Below are positions 40,655 to 51,777 of a DNA stretch of 64,000 nucleotides, piece by piece. Origin of the DNA: Acanthornis magna (taxonomy: Eukaryota > Chordata > Aves > Passeriformes > Acanthizidae); the NCBI GenBank assembly GCA_036785705.1, contig JAWUZG010000084.1:12041501-12105500 (forward strand), given 5' to 3'. Below the pieces are notes generated by a model. The model was not told where the DNA came from. It did not search any database and was given only the letters and a program-made list of their open reading frames with translations. Position numbers and translations under genes: made by a program. Each line of letters begins with the position of its first letter. Position 1 is the first letter of the stretch.

Positions 40655-40765
40655 CCATTAGAACTGTTTAATTAGCTGTTATTACTGGATTAACATTAAT
40701 TTCTGATCCAGGTGCTCCTCAGATAAAGAGCTCAGGTGGTTTATAACAGCACTGCTTTATTTTGC
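40655..40765. promoter_or_regulatory. Candidate conserved non-coding element with homeodomain-type motifs
   Basis: TTTAATTAGCTGTTATTA and GGATTAACATTAATTTC place several TAAT/ATTA cores within 50 bases. A GATAA site (CAGATAAAG) and E-box-like CAGGTG words follow. Just upstream, at 40544-40573, an imperfect inverted repeat pairs AATCCATCAA with TTGATTGGATT. This clustering resembles vertebrate developmental enhancers, but conservation cannot be judged from one sequence. Confidence 0.25.
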
Positions 40766-43700
40766 AGTGAAAGACTTGTGGCCCAAGAAATGAAAACATG
40801 GGCTCTTTTTAAAGCTAGGTCTCTGAAATGAAGAAATTTTAAACAAGACTCCATCTGCCTGTCGCTTTTTCCTGCTTACCCGAAACTTTTGAACTGCTGC
40901 CTGATTTCAACCAGCCTGGAAGACAGGTAGGAGTTTTGATTCAATTAGAAAGGTTTTACAAGTTTTGCAGAAACAAGCAACTACTGGAAGGGGAGAAAGA
41001 GCCTGCAAATGAACATCTAAATTTCCCAAGTAAAGAAAAAATTGCAGCCTGTGCTCCCATACTACTTGATGTCAAAGAACCCTCACAAGAGCACACACTC
41101 ATAAAAGTTCCCAAAGACAAAGGGACAGAGAGCTCAGAATCACCCACAAATCACAAACTGTGCAACTCTACCTTCCAAAAGGTGGGCACTTGTTTTACTG
41201 CCCGCCTAACTGGGACAGTCTGCATGATCCAGACTTCCTCTGCAGTCTCTCACTTGGCAGATACCATGCTGGATCTTGGTGCTATCCCACGAGAAAGACA
41301 AGAAATGCCAAAACAACTTTCATTAACACAGAAATGTAGCCTTTGTATCTGAAAAGAGCTAAAGGGATATGCTGAGAAATGAAAGATCCTGTCTTTGGGG
41401 ACAGACCCCTGAGGAGGCTTGCAGGCCCTGGATTGTGCTGTTGCTAGGTTAAGAGCTGGATTCAAATTTCAGCCCAAGCCACTGAGTTCCTCTGAAAGAA
41501 TCACTGAATTGCTCTTCATCTCAGTTCCTGAATCTGTATGAAATGGACAACATGGGGAAAACTTGTTCCTTGCTGCACTATCAAAAGAGGTACCAGAACA
41601 GACTCTTGGTTTCCACATGCTATTGAAATGCCTCAGTAAATTCCCACACTATTTATCTGTCCAGGCTCCTGTGGCAGTGCGCTTTCCCTCTGAGCAGGAC
41701 AGGACTGTGTATGGTCCTTCCCCCTTCAAACAGACTCTGATGTTGAGCTGTGACCCTGTCACACCAAGTGAATTCTGGCACGTCTCTGCAAAGCTACATA
41801 GAAGCTACACAGGCTGGAGAGGGGCATATCCACACCTCTCTCTCCTCCTCTGCTGCCTCTGCACAGCACCACTGACAGCTGGCACGTGATACAGCTTGTA
41901 AAAGTCTTTAGGAAGTAAAGAGAAAAGACAGCGTCTTTACTACCCTGTCCTCTCGCAGGAAGGGCCTGTGTTCTAGACATTGTTCTCCATGTCAGATGAT
42001 CAGCAGGGCATTGTACAAAGCCCAGCACAAAGGCTCTGTAGCACAACTGCCTCACATCACCTCACACAGCACGTCTTGGGTGACACCATATTCTGTCTCT
42101 CTACAGCATTTTTGCATACTACAAAATGTTTCTCCACCTCTCTCTTCTGGAAAGTGGAGCAGCAGCAGCTGTGGAAACAACACGCAGACCGGGAAGTTTA
42201 TGTTCATGCAAAATACATGCAAAACACACAGTTTGTACTTGCAAGTGACACCACAGCTCTTGGTTCTACCCATTGCCACTCGCGCCTCGGGGGCTGGGGT
42301 AAAGCTCTCATGTTGGACACAGCCACTGCTGCTCGGTGTGTTCTGGCTGACTCTGTCCCTCTCCCCCAGAGATGGAGAAGGAAAATGCAACCAGAAACTC
42401 ACATTTACACAGCCTGGGGACAATGAACCAGACACCAAGCACAACTACACACATGGCTCAACAAATAGTGAGCCGCTCCCATTCCAGGGCAGTACAAGTT
42501 AAGGTGACAAAAGCTCTTTGTTCCCCTTTCCCAAACGAAATCCTTTGGCAGCAGTCCTCCTCATTCTGGCTAACAGAAGCTGTAGGGCTCTCCTCTTTCA
42601 CCCCTTTTGCTAAAGCAAATTTGCAGTGCAACTCCACTGAAACTGAACATCAGGGTGGTATCTGCTTTCGTACCTCTGTATGAACCCACAGTCCACATAC
42701 GTCCAAATATGTCTGGCAGAACAGCTTTTAGAGCTATTTTAAAAAAAATTTTAAATGGCTGCAGCTGGCCCTCATTTAAAAGGTCACTGACCAAAACCAA
42801 GCCCCATACGCTAGCAACAGCATTAAAAGCTAGAGCTAGTATATCAAGCTTAATTAAAACTGCACTTAAAGTAAGAATTTTCTAAGAGTTTTCACTTTTC
42901 GCCAGTGCAAAATGCTCACAGCACCACAGAAACTGGGCTGAAGTTGACTGGTTTACAGCAAGCCCTCTTTCATTTCTGAGACTCTTCATTTCAGGGTCTG
43001 AACGGAGCACTGCAAGCCACTGCTCTGAACTCCCAGGTATCACAAGTCACAAGAGTCCCATACATTGTACCAGTGTGTCCCTGGTCAAGATTCCAAGGAC
43101 CCTGTCAGCAATTGCTGAGTCACTATTTGTGCATAGATTATAATTAAGAAAAGCAGAGAACCTGGGAAAGCAGATAAAATGCAGTGTAATAGCAGAGGAA
43201 AAACTTGGGGAGGTGAATAACAATCCTGTACTGGAAAGTCACCTACCTATGAGATATGTTAATATCAGTGTACAGAACCTGATGGAGCAGCAAACAGAGC
43301 CCATTTGGGTCAGGTGTCCCCACCAATCACAGTGTGGTCTGAAATTGAACATTCACTCCTTCACCACTGACTCCAAGCACAGTCACTTGCAGCATCAAGG
43401 CTGAGCAAGCTACACTAAATCTAAGTTAGAAACAAGGAAACAGCAGCATGGACTTTTACCTCCTTCTTTAAATGCAATTCATAATTCAGCCAAAACAGGT
43501 CTCTGCCAGATGTGGCTGTTCCCTCAACTCTGTAACACTCAAGAATAGGGCTGCCAGCAGCACCAGGAAGGCCACCAGTTCTGATGCCAGGTGCACTGCA
43601 GGCTGCACAGAGCCTATTTTAAAGCTGGAAATTACAAACTATTTAGCCTCACATACATATTTATGTTATACATTCAACATGAGGCAAGGAGCAGTGCAGG

Positions 43701-45389
43701 GAAGAGAGTTGTGCTTTCACATGCCTACTCTCACAGCCTCAGCAGAGCAAGGGGCATCCTGTTTTAGTGTTCTTATTCAGCCCAGGTAAGATTTCAGTCC
43801 CCTCTGTAAAGTGCTGACAAAGTCATCATCGTTGTGCCATCCAAGTATCTGGCAAACACCTTCACACTGGATGGTTAAGGCTGTTATTTGAATCTATTCC
43901 CTACAGGAGAACACACTTCAGAAAATTAAGACCAGGACTCTACCAAACCACATGTTGTACCACAGCCCCCTGTGCTGGGTCCAAGTCTCCTCTGCACAAG
44001 GTCATTCCAGAATCACTTTTGAGCTACCTGGGTGCAGGCAAAAGAATGTGCTTGACTCTGAAGTATAACAGCATCTGAATAAATCACATCGAGAAGGCTC
44101 TATCAGGAGCCAGCAACTTCAGGGATCCATAGCAAACTGGCCATGTTTCAGACAAAACAGTTTCCTGTTCAATGCCCAGATTCTGCTCAACTGCAGTAAA
44201 CCAGGAATAGTCTCACAAAATTACCTACTTCTTATTCCATGCGTTTAACAGCTGTCCCCAAAGCTCTTTGCAGAGGAGGTGCCGCTGCCTTCCTCAGCTT
44301 CTTTATTTCTGCAACTTAGGGGGAGCCACCTACTGTCACACATCCAGCAAAAGCCAACGGCCAGGACACTGCAGTCCCAGTCCAGCCCTCTTCCCAGCCA
44401 TCCTGCTTTTCCCACCATCCTATGCAAAAGCCCTGCTGCAGAGATGTATCACAGTACCTCAAAACACTGGCCTAAAGCTCAGTAGATGGGAACAAGACTT
44501 TAGTCCCAAGGCCTTTTTTTTTAAGTTCTTCTGTAAACACAAAGTTCTACCTACTCTATGCCCACTTCTGCTCTTATTGTGCAACTTGGACCTAAAACCA
44601 AAGGCTCTTGGGCAGAGAGAAACAACTTCCTACTCTGCACTTAGGCACAAGGGTTTAGATCAACATCAACTGGAGCTCATGAGCATTCCCATAAAGTGAA
44701 ATGAGGTCTCAGCCAGGATTCCATCTGTTACCTAGTCCTACAAATGGCTTTTCAAATATCCTCAAAGCATCCCCAAGACATTCCCTGATACATTCTTGCA
44801 CCTAGTTGTGAGCAACATCATTCAATAAACCAGACCAGAACTATCAAAGTAATTTGCTTTAGACAGGAGAGAAATCACATCCTCATTGCGTATCTTATAA
44901 ATGCAAAGACTTGACCAAAGCAATTGTCACAAACAGCATACCACTGGAATCTAATTCCAGGTAACTCCAGTGTGAGTCAGGACTGCCTTCTTTCAGCTTA
45001 GTTTCACCCATTCTGAAATCTGATTTTACTTAAAGAACAAGGATGTCCTGCAGAGCAACTATCCAGAACAGATACTGCAATTTGAAGCCGCTGTCACAAT
45101 GTGAATACATTGTAAGAGTATATGAGACCTTACAGTAAACACAGTGGCTTTTTCTGACAGTTTTTTTAGTACCTAGGAGTGCTTCCTATACCAAGGCTTG
45201 CTACTTCCCTAGACCAACCTGCCTTCCTTCTCTTCTGGACAGCACGGAGAGAAACATGCGCCATTCCCAGGGCTGGGCCAGTACTGCCTTCCAGACCCAG
45301 CAATGTCCACACAAGAGAGAACACTGCAGAAGCACAGAAGGTGCAACAAAGAGCAGGTCAACGAGAAGCTGTGGAGCAGAGAAATAAAT

Positions 45390-45545
45390 TTCTCTCCTCT
45401 CCTGGGCAGCTGTTTCTGGAACAGGCTGTCCAGAGAGGTTGTGCAGTGTCCACCTTGGAGGCACTGAGAACCTAACGGGGCAGGGCAATGAGCAGCCTGT
45501 TCTGAGCGCGTCCCTTCCAGCCTTGGTTGCTGTGAGGTTTGGTGA
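45390..45545 (+). mobile_element. CR1 LINE fragment, 3' end, plus orientation
   Basis: GGAACAGGCTGTCCAGAGAG followed by GTTGTGCAGTGTCCACCTTG, then TTCTGAGCGCGTCCCTTCCAGCC, reads as a diverged CR1 3' end in the sense direction. It matches the avian consensus phrases for the final 150 bases, with gaps. The 5' boundary is uncertain and could extend to about 45230. It is old and carries no coding capacity. Confidence 0.7.
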
Positions 45546-47719
45546 TCCGCAGGAGGACCTCTCTGCCCAGGCAGTGGTCCCTGGCTACACCAGAAACACC
45601 CCCCCTGACTGCAAGCGAACTCTTCCTCCTGCTAATGGCCGTTGATGAAAGCTTGTGTCTTCCCTGACCTTGAAGCTGTGTTATCTCCTTTGGCTGCGGG
45701 AAGGCGATAATAGCTCCTGACAATGGCAAGAGTCAGCTCTGAGCCGGTGGAACAGGAAATCCCATTTCTCAAGCCCTTCAAAGCCTGCCTGGCACAGTTT
45801 CTCTCAGCAGCACTCAGTGAGATTACAGCACTAAAAATAGCCCTCACAATAAGTTGTGCATTTAGAAGAAGAAAGGACTTGCCCTCAATGTGGGTTTCCC
45901 TTCCACTTGTGGCCTCAAGTATCCCCAGACAGTTGAACTACTATGGTTTTGTTCTTCAAATTAAGCAGGAGCTGCAGCTGTTGAAGTGGTTTTAAATAAA
46001 ATAAGAAGATTAAAGGGTACAACAAAGAACTAAGATACTTTCCAGTTTTTAAACAAGTCTCTCTCTTCCCTCCCTGTTGTTTTCTATAATAAGAAACTCA
46101 GAACTAAATCTCTTCCTCACCACAACACTCTGCCCTTCTAAGAGGAGCTCACATACAATTGGTTGTACACAGCCGAAATGAAGCAAAGATAGGGGGACCA
46201 GTCCTACAGACTTCCCTACAGAGCACAATCCCTGTGGGCATTCTTCGGCAGTATTTAAGAAATGTCCGAGCCTGTTGGTTTAAATGCACTGTCTGAATGG
46301 TCAGGAAAGAAGGCATATCTTGTAACAGTGGGCACAGAATTAGCACTGCCTGGAGGCCTTACACAGTTTCATTGTCTCTACAAACGCTGTCTTTGCCTAT
46401 ACCTAGTGAGAGCCACTAACGCTCAGTCATTTACAACCAATCACTTCCATTAAAGCCAGCCTAACTACTGAGGAAATTGTCGTGCATTGTTTGCAAGGCT
46501 TCGACAATTTGCATTAGTGCTCTCCCACACCACCAAATTGTTTCTCAGCCCCAGACTAGCATGTGGCAGTAAGATTTACCCTCGTGAATACGGGCTCAGC
46601 TGCTCATTTGATACATTTGCACCATCTATTGCTCTATATAGCACATGCCAGGTACTGGCTGAAATAAAAACTGTTCACCTTAAGCACAAATACATTTTTC
46701 AGGTACACATGTATCTAAACAAAGTTAACATCCACTTGCAAAACAGATAGAAAATGCCAGCTAAAGTATTACACACTTGCCTTGTCTTCAATTTACTCCT
46801 GGAAGGTCCTACGCTGCGTTGTTTCACCCCGAGGAAATCAGATAGATGAACTTTAAACCCAGAAATTTTTTTAGGTATTGAGTCCAAAGAGCTGGTTCTT
46901 CTACAAGAACCAGGACGCTGCAGAGCTCAGACTCTCAGCAAATTAAGAGCAGGTGGCACAGTTCACAGCATCTCCTCAGCCATCACCTGGGACGGGGTTT
47001 GGATGAGGACAATAGCCCCCACCTGGCAGCATAGTCCAACTGCCTCAGTCACAGAGGCAGATCAAAACCCCTAGCTACGTTTACTACCTGCTTTCAGATT
47101 TAAGCTATAAAATAAGAAGGGGGTTTTGTGGACAACGGTTTAAATATAAACTCAACTTGGTCAGAAGTACAGTCCCACCTATGCACTACAGATGGTAATA
47201 CAACACCGTGTAGGCAAGAGACTGTGTTATAACATGGCCAAAAAAGAAGGCAGAATAAACATGGGCAGGCCCTAAGCATGAGGTACTCCACTTTGCAAAA
47301 TCATTATTTTCCCCTTATAGCTTTTGAAGACCATAATTAGCAATACTGAGGATGCTAGTTGTGCATATTACTGGGGACATGAACAGATCGTAGAAGTTCA
47401 TGAACACTGCTGAAAAGAGAGAGCAAAACAGAAAAAGCAGCAGCATATATCTGCTGCCACCCTGCCCTTAAATCCCATTTCCCCTGTCTTACACTCCAGC
47501 CCAGCACATCCTTTCACTTACAGAGATGGAAATGATACACAGCTAGTTCCCAGTTCTGGGTTTCCAGCATTACAGAGACCAAATCCCGCAGCACTTGTGA
47601 TTCTCCTCATCTTTTCATCTTTGTCAGCTCCTCCACTCCCCTCCAGTTTCAGCAGACCAGCAAATCCCCCACAGACCCTATAAACACTCTGGCTTTTTTC
47701 TAGATAAGAGTGTATTTTG

Positions 47720-48110
47720 TATGGCTGCTGCCTGGGCTCTGCCTGGCAGGGCAGAGGCTTCCCATCGCCAGAGCGTCCCTGAGGCCGAGGCAGCAGCACA
47801 GAACCTTCCGGAAGGCCTCCTCCCGCCTTCCCTCCCTGGCAGGTGGTGCCTGCCCCTCACAGCCTCCGCCAGCGGGAAACTGCCTGGCCTGGCCGGGCAG
47901 CTCTGGAGAGGGGACACGAGAGGGGACACGTGTGGAGCTGGCCAGGCTGCGGTGAGTGCCAGGCCAGGGTGCCCTCAGGGCCAGAGCTGCAGCCTGCTGT
48001 GAGCCTGGGCCTGCCACTCTCTCCCCGGCCGTGAGGGAAGCACCTGCTTTTCCCGGGGATGTGCCAGCCAGGTCAGGGCCCAGGAGGAGAACTGCTGTGT
48101 GCAGTCACAA
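47720..48110. promoter_or_regulatory. GC-rich, CpG-containing island downstream of BRSK2
   Basis: Local GC content is clearly above the flanks, with about 20 or more CpG dinucleotides by eye. The 12-mer AGAGGGGACACG is repeated in tandem at 47907-47930. On the plus strand a consensus donor G|GTGAGT occurs at 47951-47957. The island could start an unannotated transcript, but no TATA, Inr or first exon can be fixed. It may equally be a relic GC-rich patch. Confidence 0.4.
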
Positions 48111-48653
48111 ACCCAGAGGGAAGGAATGGAGAGCAAGATGTGACAAGCCAGCAGCCACACGGACTGACCAACCAACCAGAAACAAAGCCCAGACCCACAG
48201 AAGCCAGGGACGTACCTGAGCAGCTTTTTCAAATGTACGTGACTGAGTGTTTCAGGCAGGGAGGGTGCAGAAATCCTTCCTATTGCTAAATCTGGAAGCA
48301 ACGCGAGAAGCTCAGGTTAGCAATGAGAACAATCACAAGCAGTAACAGTTTTTGGTACAGTGTTTTCCATCCAGAACAGATATAGGGGAGGTGCGATTGC
48401 TCTGAAATTTGGATTGAGCTTTTGGAACACGTTCCTGCGGAAAGCCAGGCCTACAGGGTTGAGCTGTCCTTGCTCCTCAGAGCCTGGTGTTAGCTCCACG
48501 GCCAGGAGGACGCCGCCTTTCTTCAGCTGCCATCTTCAGCTCCTTCGGAGCAGGACGCTGTGCCATGGTACTTACCGGCTCTGGCACTGCCCAGACATTT
48601 GTTTTCATGGACATAAACAGGACACTCAACAGCTGGTATCTTTACTGAATGAA

Positions 48654-48659
48654 TTTATT
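48654..48659 (-). terminator. BRSK2: BRSK2 distal poly(A) signal
   Basis: Minus-strand AATAAA is followed about 25-45 bases later by GU-rich sequence (CTGTTGAGTGTCCTGTTTATG). It marks the end of the simple-sequence-rich block, so I take it as the main distal end, with cleavage near 48635. Confidence 0.6.
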
Positions 48660-48753
48660 GGTTTTTGAACTAAAGTTGCTCACAGTTATTTAACAAGGGA
48701 TACATCAGATTTTTTTGTCCATTTCAAACCATTAAATAATGTCAGTTTGTGTC

Positions 48754-48782
48754 TGTATATGTGTGTGTGCGCGCGTGTGTGT
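48754..48782. repeat. Alternating purine-pyrimidine tract, (TG/CG)n
   Basis: Twenty-nine bases alternate strictly between pyrimidine and purine on the plus strand, TGTATATG(TG)n followed by a CGCGCG core and more TG. This is the classical Z-DNA-prone pattern. On the BRSK2 mRNA it reads as CA/CG repeats. Confidence 0.8.
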
Positions 48783-49223
48783 CTCTTCAAAGTACAAAAT
48801 AGGAAGGATAACAAGAGGTATTGCTTTCATTTATTCTTATATCTTGTGTAAGTAATCCCCTTCCTGCTTGTACCACATGGGTTTTGCTGATATAGGTATT
48901 TTTAAATTATTATTATTATCTTGTATTGAAATCCCAGCCTTTTGTAGAGGTACAATGTAACAGAAGCATTAAAATCTATACACAAGGGAAGAGAAAAGAG
49001 GGAAAAGAAGGACGGGGGTGATGGGAGGGGAGCTCGGAGGAGAAGTAGAGAGAGGGCAGAGGCAGGAAAGACAACGAAAGCAAAAGAGACTAATTTACAG
49101 CAATGTCATGCAATTAAAACTGCCCCCCTCTCCTGCACCCTTGCCTCCCCCCCTCCCCAGCCATCATCCCCTGGTGTCTGACATGCACACAGCAATACGA
49201 GAGAGAAAAGTTTAAGAATAGGG

Positions 49224-49249
49224 AAAATAAATAAATAAATAAATAAAGC
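49224..49249 (-). promoter_or_regulatory. BRSK2: AU-rich element, (AUUU)n with four overlapping AUUUA
   Basis: The plus strand (AAAT)n reads on the BRSK2 mRNA as overlapping AUUUA pentamers at 49228-49244. Overlapping pentamers define class II AU-rich elements that recruit HuR/ELAV or TTP-type proteins. A chance microsatellite would look the same. Confidence 0.55.
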
Positions 49250-49358
49250 AAAAAAATTAAAATAAATCCCTCCCATTTGGGGGAATGGGGAAACAGGGCA
49301 GAAGTCAAAGATCTTTGCCCCAGTTGTGTCTTTAAAAATTCTTTTTAATCTTCAAACC

Positions 49359-49366
49359 TATGTACA
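49359..49366 (-). promoter_or_regulatory. BRSK2: Pumilio recognition element UGUACAUA in BRSK2 3'UTR
   Basis: The plus-strand TATGTACA is UGUACAUA on the mRNA, a perfect UGUANAUA match. It is the one such site here that lies outside an AT-repeat, so it is the least likely to be a microsatellite by-product. Confidence 0.5.
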
Positions 49367-50087
49367 AGTAAAACTGGTCCAAGAAGGGGAAAAATGATTA
49401 AAAAAACCAACAACGACAACAACAACAAAAAAGAACTCATCCAACATTATCATTAAAATAAAAATAATCTTGCGATACAACATACACCCATAGGAACCCA
49501 ACGAGCAGCAATCGAAGGTCATAAAAGAGCTGAACACTAATGCTAAGCCTACATTCTTAAAATCTCAGTCAAGAAATACTTCTCACTGTGTTTTGTCTTC
49601 CACGCGTAAAACCACGTTTTTTTTGTTTGTTTAACCTTTGAGCTTGGGCCAGAATAAGTTACACTTGGTCACATAACTCTTGAGGAGGAGGAAAAAAGGC
49701 GGCAATTCTTCTTTCTCAAAGTCACAAAATGAACACTTACAGGGTTTCTGTGTCTTTTTTCCCCCTCCTCCCCAAAATAAATAAGAATCAATGTTGCCTC
49801 TACACAGTTATTAAACAGAAGATATATCTAACAGCTTATTTTTTTAAATATATATATGTATATATAAATAACCAAGACCTAATAACTGAAACACAAAAAA
49901 AAAGGTCCCCATCCACCCAATCCCACCCTCCTCCCCTTCAAAAAAAAACAAAAACAAAAACAAAACAAAAACTTTATAAAAATATCTTGCAGTAAATTTT
50001 AAAGTTTACAGTAGCTTCGTGATTAAGTCTCCCATTGCCCTGACTCCACCTTGTCTTGCTCTGATGAACTAAGTGCCAGTGATTTTG

Positions 50088-50111
50088 CACACACACACAC
50101 ACACACACACA
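50088..50111 (-). repeat. BRSK2: (CA)12 microsatellite, (UG)12 in BRSK2 mRNA
   Basis: Twelve perfect CA units on the plus strand give (UG)12 on the BRSK2 transcript. Long UG runs are the established binding sequence of TDP-43 and also attract CELF proteins. Confidence 0.95.
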
Positions 50112-50627
50112 GAGGAAATAAAACCCAATATAAGTCTCTTTTCTTCCTCCTCTTCATCTTCTTTTCTTTTTTTTTCTTTTTTTTTTCTTTTTTCCTTTTT
50201 TTTTAAGAAAAAAATCACCCAAGCCAACAAATGAAACTGGAAACTTAAAGAAATAATAATACTGATATCAATGCAGCACTAGCAACACAACAATTGCCTC
50301 TAAATGCAGGGTGTGGTGGAGGATCCAGCTGGCTGAAGAAGGTCCCAGCGCGGTGGCACAGTGGCAGGGAGTTGACAGGTGGGGAGGAAGGTGTCGAAGG
50401 AGGAGCAGCAGTAGCAGCAGTGGCAACTGTGCCTGGTGACGGGAGAGACAGTCCTTGGCAGAATCTTGTCCCTCTTCTTTGCTACCAGAAGTTGCCTTTT
50501 CCCTAAGTTTTAATGTTTTGTTTGTATGTGTTTAATCATTGAACCCCCTCTCCCTCCTATGTTTACTCCTTTCCCCTTCCAGCAGGTTAAAAAGCAAAAT
50601 GATACAGTATAAAAAAACCAATTAGTT

Positions 50628-50701
50628 TGTGTGTGTATATATATATATATGTATGTATGTATATTTATACATAAATATACACACATATATACATGTATAT
50701 A
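50628..50701 (-). repeat. BRSK2: AT/GT dinucleotide-rich tract with a Pumilio-type site
   Basis: A compound (TG)n(TA)n tract with GTAT units. On the mRNA strand it includes UGUAUAUA at 50693-50686, a perfect UGUANAUA site embedded in repeat sequence. Confidence 0.85.
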
Positions 50702-51539
50702 TTAAAAAAGAGGGCAAAAGAAAAGGAAAAGGTGGTGGGGAGAAGAAAAAAAAAAAGATAAGAAAATCCCGTGATGAAGCTCCCCAATATTGTCTTGGTT
50801 CAACGCTTAGTTTTGAGTTGCTCCTGGCTGGTTTCTGATGAGAACGCGCTCTGGGTTCATGGAACACTGCGCTCCCGCTACACCCGTCTCCTTCCCCACA
50901 CCCTCCCTCTCCGGGCTGCGTTCACCTGCGCGGACAGAAGTTGCCAAGGGTAAATAATTCACTCCAACAATTTGCAACCTCCTCTGAGCCCAGACTCTGC
51001 AATCCCATAACTGAGCAGATCTCTCTTGTGGAGCACCAAAAAAGAAAAAGAGAGGGGAGAAAAAAAACCAGGCGTGCATTGGGGAGGTGTTTGGGGAGAA
51101 GTGGGGGAGAAGCCCACTTCCTGAAGGGAGAGGGGAGGCTGGGAACCTCAAACAGGACTGGTCCTTGGACAGTCTACATCGGTTGCCTTCCGTCAACAAG
51201 TGTCCGCAGAGCACAGAAGGTGAAGCCGTGGCTGACATGTTAACTTTTCGGGATAATTCCTGGTAGCAGAGCGGAAACAAGTGGTGTCGTCAGAAACACA
51301 GAGAGAGCATGAACAGAACAAGAAACAAAAGAAAAGAAAAGAAAAAAAATAATAAAAAACCCAAAAAATCAGGAAGGAGAAAAAAAGCAAAACATTCAAA
51401 AAAAGGGAGGAAAAAAACCAATCGAAAAAAACCACAACCCAAGATCTGGTGAACTGGGTTTGTCATCTGTGCTACCTTTTCTTTTCTTTCTTTTCTTTTC
51501 ATTCTTTCATTCGTTTGTTTTTGTGTTTGTTTCTGAGAT

Positions 51540-51647
51540 ATATATTATATATCATATATAAATATATATATGTATATATATACAGTCATTCCTTCATACA
51601 AAATTTGTCTATAGACAGTTTTGTACTGTTGTGGCAAGGTATATACA
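51540..51647 (-). promoter_or_regulatory. BRSK2: (TA)n tract and two UGUAUAUA sites near the BRSK2 stop
   Basis: Perfect UGUAUAUA words occur on the mRNA at 51647-51640 and 51584-51577, about 55 bases apart, beside an alternating TA tract (51541-51582). Paired Pumilio elements at this spacing are typical of regulated 3'UTRs, but the second arises at the edge of the TA tract. Confidence 0.45.
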
Positions 51648-51777
51648 TCCTTCTAGTTTAGAGGCTAGCTTGCTAAGGAATATTCTTTCATTCTTTCTTG
51701 CTTTTTTTCTTTTTGTTTTGTTTTGTTTTTTGTTTTTTGTTTTTTTCTCTAAGTTATTTAATTTTTTATGTGTTTAT

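Larger units (their letters stand above)
34936..48634. other. Intergenic region between the converging MOB2 and BRSK2 genes (13.7 kb)
   Basis: I see no exon with both splice signals and protein-like content. The content is a 53-base A-rich tract (38455), a CR1 fragment (45390-45545), an AT-rich homeodomain-like patch (about 40655-40765) and a GC-rich island (47720-48110). From about 35.5 kb onward the plus strand becomes A- and C-rich where the MOB2 side is T- and G-rich. Several 130-170 codon open frames exist but look like products of this bias. Confidence 0.6.
48635..51777 (-). other. BRSK2: BRSK2 3'UTR (about 3.1 kb)
   Basis: The region runs on the minus strand from the stop codon to the inferred cleavage site after AATAAA at 48659-48654. 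It is unusually rich in simple sequence: A-rich runs, (AU)n, (UG)12, (AUUU)n and pyrimidine or purine tracts. On the mRNA strand I find four perfect UGUANAUA words and four overlapping AUUUA pentamers. An AATAAA also overlaps the stop codon (51778-51773) but lacks a GU-rich element and is probably weak. The 3' end is inferred, not observed. Confidence 0.75.

Noticed and set aside
40936..41352. 138-codon plus-strand frame beginning MIQLERFYKF
   Set aside because: No recognisable family, no promoter or poly(A) context, and it lies in the A-rich intergenic block where stops are scarce in this frame.
41980..42502. Overlapping 148- and 168-codon plus-strand frames
   Set aside because: Two overlapping frames of similar length in A/C-skewed DNA indicate few stops by composition. 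No domain, no splice context.
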